Shown here: piece after piece, positions 1 to 6,171 of the stretch
Layout of the letters: each line of letters starts with the position of its first letter
How positions within the stretch are numbered: position 1 is the stretch's first letter
Origin: Rikenellaceae bacterium
GTDB taxonomy: Bacteria > Bacteroidota > Bacteroidia > Bacteroidales > Rikenellaceae
Direction of reading: 5' to 3'
Assembly (NCBI GenBank): GCA_015059965.1
Contig: SUZM01000002.1
Location: 4,251-68,250 of the forward strand
DNA length: 64,000 nucleotides
Translations under genes and position numbers: made by a program
Notes under the pieces: model-generated
What the model was told of the DNA's origin: nothing
Databases searched by the model: none
The model's input: the letters and a program-made list of their open reading frames with translations, nothing else

Positions 1-739
1 GGTCATTCTGCCCTTGCCTTGCAAGAGAAAATGGCCGACCAAGCCTCCATGCAAAGAACTTTGCAGGAGGCTCAATCGCCCCTTTTTCCCTTCGGGACAC
101 ACAATAACCCCTGATCCTTTTCGGTCTCCGCTCGCCTGCGGTGGCCGTTCGAGTCCTGAGAAAAAGGTTTTGGTGGCTATGCGTTTGATGAAGGAGTACG
201 GCCGTTACGGTGCGACACCTTCGGTGTCTTTTTGCGCCGTGTCAGCCGGTGGCGGCTCGGGAGACTTGTCTGCAAGCCTCAGGGGTCATTCTGCCCTTGC
301 CTTGCAAGAGAAAATGGCCGACCAAGCCTCCATGCAAAGAACTTTGCAGGAGGCTCAATCGCCCCTTTTTCCCTTCGGGACACACAATAACCCCTGATCC
401 TTTTCGGTCTTCGCTCGCCTGCGGTGGCCGTTCGAGTCCCCAAAAAAGAATATGGTTGTAAATGGTTGTGTGTGTTGTGGAATGGTGGGGCCGTTACGGC
501 GCGACACCTTCGGTGTCTTCTTGCGCCGTGTCAGCCGGTGGTGGCTCGGGAGACTTCTCTGCGCTTTCGGTTAAATGAGTTTGTCGAATCGCTACGCGAC
601 AATGAGCAATGAGCGGGCAACCCCGAGCAAATAAATTTCCTCTAGTTGCCCACTCTCCGCTCCTCCCTGCGGTCGTTTGACAAACCCTTTTAACCATTTG
701 CTTGGTCTCCGCTCGCCTGCGGTGGCCGTTCGAGTCCGA
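1..739. repeat. Decaying tandem repeat array, about 285-bp period
   Basis: Bases 1-156 recur almost exactly at 284-439 (offset 283). Bases 200-267 recur at 489-556 (offset 289). A 34-base piece ending in GTTCGAGTCC occurs at 123-156, 406-439 and 704-737. The repeated ends resemble the T-arm of a tRNA (GTTCGAGTCC), so the array may lie beside a tRNA gene left of the window; that is inference. Short reading frames here only restate the repeat and have no recognisable product, so none is called. Confidence 0.8.
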
Positions 740-986
740 TGGACATAGGATATATTCTTGTTGTGATCCCCAAAAGAGGGGTTGTTGAAACCAGAAAAGT
801 GTGGAGCCGATTCGTTCAAGGATAAAGGCGAATATACTTTCATCTCAAATATCTTCGCCTTATGGATTGAGCACATGGCTTTGTTGCTCTACTCTACAAA
901 GATAGAAAAAGTTGTTCAAATCGAGGCTGGTTTGAAGAAAAATCGAGGAAATAGGTGTCGGGGATTTCGATTTATCCAAAAAAATC

Positions 987-994
987 GTATCTTT
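987..994 (+). promoter_or_regulatory. Bacteroidota -7 box TATCTTTG
   Basis: TATCTTTG matches the TAnnTTTG -7 consensus of Bacteroidota. Transcription would start near 1000, about 245 bases before the nearest coding start at 1247, which implies a long leader or a separate small RNA. No clear -33 TTTG is seen. Confidence 0.5.
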
Positions 995-999
995 GTCCT

Positions 1000-1170
1000 T
1001 ACATATCAACTAACACGGAAAGTGTAAGTTTATTCCCGAACGATGAACGTAGGAAATTCACTGCAGAGGGGGTAGGCATACATCTTGCTTCGTCGTATCC
1101 GCTATCGGATATTGGCGTGGGAGTTGTAGACTGTTTTATTCTCCAAGGTAATCCTACGACCTATCGTTCA
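1000..1170 (+). ncRNA. Candidate structured non-coding RNA
   Basis: Downstream of the -7 box at 987-994, two 7-base segments (1038-1044 and 1048-1054) pair perfectly with 1163-1169 and 1152-1158, separated by a 3x4 internal loop. This gives a 14-bp closing helix around about 130 nt. Inside, TATCCG at 1096-1101 and CGGATA at 1106-1111 form an apical hairpin. A promoter, a closing stem, a long interior and an apical hairpin are the general layout of 6S-type RNAs (a Bacteroidota form called 6S-Flavo exists), but no diagnostic sequence was identified. It could also be a structured leader of the lipoprotein gene at 1247. Ends are approximate. Confidence 0.35.
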
Positions 1171-1246
1171 AAAAATAGACTTTCAGCACCACGCTTTCTT
1201 TATGCTTTAACCGATCGGGGTGCGGATCGTGCAATATTTATTTTCT

Positions 1247-1666
1247 ATGAAGAAGTTTTTCTCATTTCTGATGGCGGCCGCCCTTCTGTTGGGTGCGGGT
1301 GCCTTGGTGGCTTGTGGTGATGATGAGGAGGATCAGGCACAAAATTCGGGTCTTTCGGAGGCTGCCGCTGCATTGGTGGGTACCTGGCGTACCGAAACCC
1401 GCTACGGCTCTTACGAGCAGTACACGCTCAACGCGGATGGTTCGGGTGTTTTGCGAGAGGTAGATTTAGAGTACGGTAACGATGAGATTGAGCCTTTCCG
1501 TTGGAGCTACGATGCGACAACGCGCCGTCTGGTGCTGACCTATGGCAGTGGGTATGATGCTGAGAAAGAGGTTTATGAGGTGATTTCTATTTCGCAGAGT
1601 TCGGTTATCCTGGGCATATGGGACGATGGTGAACTCTATTATGAGGAGCTCTATCGTGTCAAGTAA
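1247..1666 (+). CDS. Small lipoprotein, lipocalin-like
   Basis: A 139-residue secreted lipoprotein of unknown role. The N-terminus is a lipoprotein signal: two lysines, a hydrophobic stretch, then LVACGDD with the lipobox cysteine near residue 23. Acidic residues straight after the Cys are typical of exported Bacteroidota lipoproteins. The mature part begins with LVGTWRTETRYGSYEQYTL and continues as short beta strands, the pattern of the small lipocalin-like domain common in Bacteroidales; the ligand cannot be predicted. I chose the ATG at 1247 rather than an in-frame ATG at 1220 because the signal peptide starts there. It stands alone, convergent with the gene at 1742, and shares a bidirectional terminator with it. 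Confidence 0.8.
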   Translation: MKKFFSFLMAAALLLGAGALVACGDDEEDQAQNSGLSEAAAALVGTWRTETRYGSYEQYTLNADGSGVLREVDLEYGNDEIEPFRWSYDATTRRLVLTYGSGYDAEKEVYEVISISQSSVILGIWDDGELYYEELYRVK

Positions 1667-1683
1667 TTCTCGTAAAAGCAGTT

Positions 1684-1726
1684 AAACGAAAGAGGCTGTC
1701 GCAATGTGCGACAGCCTCTTTCGTTT
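1684..1726. terminator. Bidirectional terminator
   Basis: A perfect 20-bp inverted repeat with a 3-base loop (ATG) lies between two convergent genes. Each arm ends in an A or T run, so it can terminate transcription from both sides. Confidence 0.9.
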
Positions 1727-1741
1727 ACTCGGTGAACGCCG

Positions 1742-2239
1742 TCAGTTCAGGTTGCGGCGATCGGGGTTTGTATTGGGCGAGGCGGCCTCCATGTCGATCT
1801 GCAGGCGCACCATGCGGACAGCCTCTTGGGCAGCTGCGGCGCCGCGCTCGCTCATTTCGTAGATGCCGCCATACTCCTTGCTCTCCATCACAGCCCAGGC
1901 GCAGGGCATGTTCCACTGCAACTGGATCTGGAGGATGTTTTGCGCGATGGGGCCCAGCAGGGCGTTGTCGGCCTCTCCCTTCGGGAGGCAGCCCACCAGG
2001 ATCACGGCATCCACGTCGGTATATTCGGCGAAGAACTGCGTGGCCATCGTGAGGCTCATGAGGCTCGGCACCGTTTTGATCTGGATGTTGTGCTCCAGGC
2101 AACCGGCCTCTTTCAGGGTTCGCACGGCACCCTCAAGGAGTAGGGCGGAGAGCTCTCCGTACTGCTCGGCCACCACGATGCCGAAGGCCATTTCATCGGC
2201 CGCAGGCAGGGGGCTTGTCTTGTGTGGGGTGCGTACCAT
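1742..2239 (-). CDS. Lumazine synthase-like protein, probably degenerate
   Basis: 165 residues with the fold signature of 6,7-dimethyl-8-ribityllumazine synthase (RibH): FGIVVAEQ, then LLEGAVRTLKEAG, DVDAVILVGCLPKGE, and a C-terminal helix with EAVRMV. RibH joins a ribityl-pyrimidine to dihydroxybutanone phosphate in riboflavin synthesis. The catalytic parts look lost: the usual VPGAFE loop is VPSLMS, and the stretch after GCxxxGE that normally carries the catalytic histidine (THFDYV-like) reads ADNALLG with no His. The usual VxFGVLT strand is AWAVMES. It may be a diverged paralog or pseudoenzyme. It follows the TPR gene by 24 bases, so the two are probably co-transcribed. Confidence 0.65.
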   Translation of the reverse strand: MVRTPHKTSPLPAADEMAFGIVVAEQYGELSALLLEGAVRTLKEAGCLEHNIQIKTVPSLMSLTMATQFFAEYTDVDAVILVGCLPKGEADNALLGPIAQNILQIQLQWNMPCAWAVMESKEYGGIYEMSERGAAAAQEAVRMVRLQIDMEAASPNTNPDRRNLN

Positions 2240-2263
2240 GGGTGGTGCCGGGTCGAGTGGCGA

Positions 2264-2953
2264 TTAGTTGTTGGCACCCATCAGCTTCTCGGCCTCGCGA
2301 GCCTCCATCGAGGAGGGGTAGGCGGTGAGAATGCGCTGGAAGTGCTTCTCGGCAGCCTCCTTGTTGCCCTGCAGCTGCTCGGCCAGACCGGCCTTACGCA
2401 GGTAGAGGGGAGCCGTGTAGTTGTTGTCGGCGGCAGCCACAGCCTGCTCATAGAGGTTTGCGGCGGCGCTGTAGTTGCCCTGCTCGAGGGCGATGTCGCC
2501 CTGCAGACCCAGGTTCTGGGCATTGACAATGGCACCCGGCAGACCCTTCACGGCCTTATACTTCTTCAGGTAGTTCAGGGCGTTCTCCATGTCACCCATC
2601 TTGTAGTAGCAGATGCCGGCGCAGTGCTTGGCCAGGTTGCCCGAGGGGGTCGAACCGTACTGCTCGATTACCTCCAGGAAGCCGGCGCCGTTGGCATCAC
2701 CCTCCAGGGCGAGTTGGAAGTCGGGGGTCTCCTCCGCAAAGCGGTTCTGGGCCTCGGCGATCAGCTCGGCAGCCTTCTCCACGCGGGGCTCCGATATGAG
2801 CTTCTTGTAACCAAAAATTGCGGCACCCAGCACCAGCAGCGCGATGATGCAGTAGCTTGCCGTCTTCGAGTGCTCCTCCAGGAAACGCTCGGTCTTGCCC
2901 ATGGCGACACCTAAGGTCTCCTCTTCGGGCTTCAAAATCTTCTCTTTTGCCAT
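2264..2953 (-). CDS. Membrane-anchored TPR protein, YfgM-like
   Basis: 229 residues. A short cytoplasmic N-terminus is followed by one membrane segment (about residues 33-50, ASYCIIALLVLGAAIFGY) and a soluble part of helical repeats. TPR-like units are visible around GNLAKHCAGICYYKMGDMENALNYLKKY, LGLQGDIALEQGNYSAAANLYEQAV and LRKAGLAEQLQGNKEAAEKHFQRIL. The layout (N-terminal anchor plus periplasmic TPRs, about 220 residues) matches the YfgM family, which in other bacteria works with the Sec translocon and periplasmic chaperones. That role is inferred from family. It is the first gene of a two-gene unit with the RibH-like gene, with a -7 box at 3093-3100 and a leader of about 135 nt. Confidence 0.75.
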   Translation of the reverse strand: MAKEKILKPEEETLGVAMGKTERFLEEHSKTASYCIIALLVLGAAIFGYKKLISEPRVEKAAELIAEAQNRFAEETPDFQLALEGDANGAGFLEVIEQYGSTPSGNLAKHCAGICYYKMGDMENALNYLKKYKAVKGLPGAIVNAQNLGLQGDIALEQGNYSAAANLYEQAVAAADNNYTAPLYLRKAGLAEQLQGNKEAAEKHFQRILTAYPSSMEAREAEKLMGANN

Positions 2954-3092
2954 AGTTTTCTATTTTTTTAGTTTTTTCTATTTATTTGTTTTCTTCACCA
3001 GGTCCCTATATGGGCTTTCGCTTCTCCCTTTTCGGGGGCGTTTCACCCGCCCAAGGCCTATACCTTGTTATATATAGGGGCGCGATAACGTG

Positions 3093-3100
3093 CAAAGTTA
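3093..3100 (-). promoter_or_regulatory. -7 box TAACTTTG for the TPR gene
   Basis: On the minus strand this reads TAACTTTG. It predicts a start near 3088 and a leader of about 135 nt before the ATG at 2953. The leader can form a small hairpin from the CCTATA/TATAGG pair near 3056-3078. Confidence 0.55.
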
Positions 3101-3157
3101 GCGCTTTTTTTCAAAAAAAATGCGAATTGAGGGGAAAAATGTAAAAAATGGTGCGAT

Positions 3158-3448
3158 TTAACGGATAATGATGGCGTTGACCAACTTTACTCCCGAGCGT
3201 TCGTTGATCTCCAGGCGCAGGGCCTCGCGCTGATAGAAGAGTTCGGAGCGGAGGATGGCCGAGCGCATGCGCACATAGAGCACATGATTCTCCAACCTCA
3301 GCTCGGCGGTCTGGTCGGCGGCGCGGTCGCCCACAATGGCCCGCCAGGTCTCGGGCAGGCGCCCCTCGGCTACCTTGGCAGCCACATAGGGACGTTTGAA
3401 GAACTCGTCCAGGAGCTCTCCCATCATGAGGGTCTTCGTGCGCCTCAT
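3158..3448 (-). CDS. DUF721 (DciA-like) protein
   Basis: 96 residues, the usual size for small DUF721 proteins. Family features are the helical start LLDEFFKRPYVAAKVAEGRLPETWRAIVG, the AELRLENHVLYVRMRSAILRSELFYQREALRLEIN core and a C-terminal strand. Distant relatives (DciA) help load the replicative helicase; whether this short version does so is unknown. The start overlaps the stop of recF by 4 bases (ATGA), so the two are translationally coupled. Pairing a DUF721 gene with recF is a frequent arrangement and supports a role in DNA replication or repair. Confidence 0.85.
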   Translation of the reverse strand: MRRTKTLMMGELLDEFFKRPYVAAKVAEGRLPETWRAIVGDRAADQTAELRLENHVLYVRMRSAILRSELFYQREALRLEINERSGVKLVNAIIIR

Positions 3449-4533
3449 GGCTCGATGGCCCCTCCCGAGACCGTGAAGAGTGTGTAGGGACTCTCCGCCC
3501 GATCGAGTGTCGTTTTCAGGCGCGTGGGGTTGCAGTCCGTGATTAGAATCTGACCAAACTCCTCGGTGGCCACCAGGCGCAGGAGCTCCGTCACGCGCCC
3601 CGCATCGAGCTTGTCGAAGAGGTCGTCCAGGAGCAGGATCGGCTTCTCCTGGCGCTCCCTCGCCACAAGCTGATACTGCGCGAGTTTCAGGGCGATCAGG
3701 AACGATTTTTGCTGCCCCTGTGAGCCGTATTTGCGCAGGGGATAGCCTCCGATCTTCAGCACCAGATCGTCGCGATGGATACCCGAGGTGGTGAACTGAT
3801 TGACCAGGTCGCGCTGCCGATTGCGCAGGAGGATCTCGCCCAGCGGAGCCTCATTGAGCTCCGAACGGTATTCGAGGCTCACCTGCTCGCGGTCCCCCGA
3901 GAGGGCTCGGTAGAACTCCTGTGTCAGCGGGGCGAGCTCCGCGATGTAGCTACTCCGCCTGTGGTGGATCACCTCGGCCTGCTCCTCGAGCTGACGGTCG
4001 TAGATCTGGAGCATATCCTCGTCCGAGGAGATCTTCAGAAACTTGTTGCGCTCCAAGAGGATGGCATTATAGCGCATTACGGCGTTCAGGTAGCTGCGGT
4101 CGAGCTGCGAGATGAAGCCGTTGAGGTAGCGGCGCCGCTCCTCGGCAGCCTCGCTGATGAGCGACGAGTCGGCCGGCGAGACGATCACCACGGGCACCAG
4201 ACCCACATGGTCCGCCAGGCGCTCATACTCCTTGCCGTTTCGTTTGAGGAGCTTGCCTTGCTTGCGAGAGAAGCTGCAGACCACCTGCTCACCTTTGCCG
4301 CTATCGGTGCGGAAGGCTCCATCGAGCAGGAAGAATTCGCCGCCATGGCGGATGTTCTGCCCATCAGAGGTCGGCATCGCCGACTTGCACATCGCCAGGT
4401 AGTAGACCGCATCCAGAATGTTGGTCTTCCCCGCCCCGTTGTCTCCCACAAAGCCGTTAATTCCTGCACCCGGCTGAAACTCCAGCCGCGCGATGTTCTT
4501 AAAATCAATCAAGGATATTTTCTCCAACCGCAT
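3445..4533 (-). CDS. recF: DNA replication and repair protein RecF
   Basis: 362 residues, normal for RecF, the SMC-like ATPase that helps load RecA on gapped DNA. Visible motifs are the start MRLEKISLIDFKNIARLEF, Walker A GDNGAGKTNILDAVYYL near residue 30, the ABC signature region YGSQGQQKSFLIALKLAQY, and Walker B PILLLDDLFDKLDAGR. I set the start at 4533 because RecF proteins begin at this motif; an upstream in-frame ATG at 4581 would lie before the predicted promoter. The -7 box sits only 4 bases from this ATG, so the mRNA may have almost no leader. It is coupled to the DUF721 gene downstream. Confidence 0.95.
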   Translation of the reverse strand: MRLEKISLIDFKNIARLEFQPGAGINGFVGDNGAGKTNILDAVYYLAMCKSAMPTSDGQNIRHGGEFFLLDGAFRTDSGKGEQVVCSFSRKQGKLLKRNGKEYERLADHVGLVPVVIVSPADSSLISEAAEERRRYLNGFISQLDRSYLNAVMRYNAILLERNKFLKISSDEDMLQIYDRQLEEQAEVIHHRRSSYIAELAPLTQEFYRALSGDREQVSLEYRSELNEAPLGEILLRNRQRDLVNQFTTSGIHRDDLVLKIGGYPLRKYGSQGQQKSFLIALKLAQYQLVARERQEKPILLLDDLFDKLDAGRVTELLRLVATEEFGQILITDCNPTRLKTTLDRAESPYTLFTVSGGAIEP

Positions 4534-4537
4534 AGGG

Positions 4538-4567
4538 CAAAGGTACAAAATAATGAGCAATGCGCAA
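4538..4567 (-). promoter_or_regulatory. recF promoter inside a heptamer repeat
   Basis: Minus strand: TACCTTTG (-7) at 4538-4545, 19 bases of spacer, then TTG (-33-like) at 4565-4567. The -33 bases come from the AATGAGC-type repeat. The box ends 4 bases from the recF ATG, suggesting a leaderless or nearly leaderless transcript. Confidence 0.6.
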
Positions 4568-4584
4568 TGAGTAATGGGCAATTA
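4551..4584. repeat. Heptamer repeat cluster (AATGAGC type)
   Basis: About four degenerate copies of a 7-base unit (AATGAGC, AATGCGC, AATGAGT, AATGGGC) in tandem upstream of recF. The same unit appears near 601, 8896 and 11314. Confidence 0.85.
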
Positions 4585-4697
4585 TTTCTGATGCGCGGTG
4601 ATTTTGATTTTGACAAGGAAATGCCGCGGGTCAAGAGCGAAAAATTTGTTGTCAGTGGCGTTACGCCACTTCTATTATTAGCGTTGCCGTTGCGGCA

Positions 4698-4821
4698 GTT
4701 TTTGATTTTAAGAGAGGAAATTCCGTGCCGACATGAAATTCCCCCGGAAGGGTAGTACTTGAAGTACGTCCCTTTCGGGGGAATAATTGAGGTGCGGAAT
4801 TTACCGCTTACAAATCGAAAA
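4698..4821. repeat. Large palindromic element A
   Basis: About 124 bp of imperfect inverted repeat. The outer arms pair GTTTTTGATTTT with AAATCGAAAAC, the middle arms share AAATTCCG, and a GC-rich core hairpin spans 4741-4781 around GTACTTGAAGTAC (4755-4767). The right end touches the stop codon of the porin gene (4822-4824). On the minus strand it is therefore the first thing transcribed after that gene and could act as its terminator or 3' stabiliser. It shares ends, core and the flank AAATTTGTTGTCAG (4642-4655) with the element at 9414-9535. Confidence 0.75.
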
Positions 4822-5979
4822 CTAGTTGATGATGGCTACACGATTCGTCTCAGCCGTCGTAAAGGGCTCAGCCTTGTCACCAACACCCTTGTACTCAAGC
4901 TGCTCAGCCTTCACACCCTTCTCAATGAGGTAGTCGTAAACGGCCTTGGCACGAGCCTCCGAGATGCGCTGGTTCGTAGCAGCCGAACCGGTCTTCGAGT
5001 CGGCGTGACCCTCGATGGTGTAAACCTTGCTGGCGGGACCGTTCTTGATCTGGTCGGCCTTCAGGTCGAGCATAACCTTGTCGTGCTCGGTGAGCTTCGA
5101 GCTGCCCATGTTGAAGAAGATGACAGTCTTACCACCTACATAAACCTCTACCTGCTTCTCAACAACCACCTCAACGGGCTTCTTGTTGGCAGCCTCGCGG
5201 AGAGCATCAGCCTCGGCAGCGGCAGCAGCCAGAGCGGCATCCTTCTCGGCGAGCAGAGCAGCATAAGCAGCAGCATCGGCACCCTCGGCCGAGGCAACCT
5301 TACGATCCCAGTTGCGCTTGCCGAAGCGGTACGAAGCACCTACCGTGGCGCTGTAGGAGATGATACCCTCACCACCGCGCGAGAGCACATGGTCACGCTC
5401 GGGATAGGCCCAAGCCTTGAGCTCGAGGTTGATATCTACGCACTTGCATACGCGGAACTTGTTCAACAGACCGATCGTGGCGGCGAACTCACCGTTGTTG
5501 GGCTTGCTGCCATCGAATACGTCCTGGAGCTGGTAACCGAAACCTAAGAAGGGAACAGCGTAGTATACGCGGTCCTCACGGTAGCCGCCTACCCAGTTCG
5601 AGAAGTTCATCATAGCATCGGCGTGAGCGAAGAGGAAGTTGGTGACGATGCGAGCCTTGGCGGCGGGGGTAGCGTAGCCGCGCGAGAATCCGCCCTGCAG
5701 CTGGGCGCGAACACCCCAGATGGGGTGGAACCACTTCGTGAACGAACCGTTGACCTCCAGACCCAGGCACTTGAGCGCTTGGCCGTAGTCGGGCTCACCG
5801 AACTTGTTCGAGATATTTTCGTAGGTGGTACCTACGCCCAGCGAGATCTCCCAGTTATCCCAGAAACGGTTGGTTACAAAGCCTTTGTTGCTCGGCTTCT
5901 TGGCGGGAACTTCGCCCTCCTGTGCAAAGGTGTTTACTGCAAACGCAGCGCACAGGACCATTAAGAAGAGTTTTTTCAT
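4822..5979 (-). CDS. OmpA family outer membrane protein
   Basis: 385 residues. A signal peptide (MKKLFLMVLCAAFAVNTFAQ) is followed by a beta-barrel region to about residue 220 (alternating aromatic strands such as WEISLGVGTTYENI, FLGFGYQLQDVF, YSATVGASYRFG), an alanine-rich helical linker (about 230-265), and a C-terminal OmpA domain that binds peptidoglycan. The OmpA domain shows VIFFNMGSSKLTEHDKVMLD, YTIEGHADSKTGSAATNQRISEARAKAVYDYLI and ETNRVAII with the conserved Asp and Arg. It links outer membrane and cell wall and is likely abundant. It has its own -7 box at 6046-6053 and a palindromic element directly after the stop codon. Confidence 0.93.
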   Translation of the reverse strand: MKKLFLMVLCAAFAVNTFAQEGEVPAKKPSNKGFVTNRFWDNWEISLGVGTTYENISNKFGEPDYGQALKCLGLEVNGSFTKWFHPIWGVRAQLQGGFSRGYATPAAKARIVTNFLFAHADAMMNFSNWVGGYREDRVYYAVPFLGFGYQLQDVFDGSKPNNGEFAATIGLLNKFRVCKCVDINLELKAWAYPERDHVLSRGGEGIISYSATVGASYRFGKRNWDRKVASAEGADAAAYAALLAEKDAALAAAAAEADALREAANKKPVEVVVEKQVEVYVGGKTVIFFNMGSSKLTEHDKVMLDLKADQIKNGPASKVYTIEGHADSKTGSAATNQRISEARAKAVYDYLIEKGVKAEQLEYKGVGDKAEPFTTAETNRVAIIN

Positions 5980-6045
5980 CGTGTTAATTAATTTAAATTG
6001 TTTAACTTTCTGTTTTCGCGTCCTAATTTTGGAAATTTATCGGTA

Positions 6046-6053
6046 CAAAGATA
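6046..6053 (-). promoter_or_regulatory. -7 box TATCTTTG for the OmpA gene
   Basis: A minus-strand TATCTTTG that predicts a start near 6041 and a leader of about 60 nt, AT-rich as expected for a highly expressed porin. Confidence 0.65.
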
Positions 6054-6109
6054 AGATATTTTTTCTCATTTACCCTATTTTCAGTGAAAAAAATCTACAT
6101 TTTGACACA

Positions 6110-6155
6110 AAAGAGCGGATATTTTTGAAGAATCCCACAAAAATATCCGCTCTTT
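6110..6155. terminator. Terminator after nrdJ
   Basis: A perfect 18-bp inverted repeat (6110-6127 with 6138-6155), with T runs on both sides. It lies just past the nrdJ stop (minus strand) and upstream of the OmpA promoter, so it insulates the two genes. Confidence 0.9.
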
Positions 6156-6171
6156 TTGTCTATTCCTTGGA

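Larger units (their letters stand above)
740..1246. other. Gene-free stretch with candidate RNA
   Basis: No convincing gene is seen between the repeat array and the lipoprotein start at 1247. The stretch holds an imperfect inverted repeat (822-836 against 849-863), a good -7 promoter box at 987-994, and a region at 1038-1169 that can close into a long stem. Short frames across it lack start signals and family features. Confidence 0.6.

Noticed and set aside
1..739. A CRISPR array at the left edge
   Set aside because: The repeats are about 285 bp apart, long and diverging. CRISPR repeats are short and regularly spaced, and no cas genes are near.
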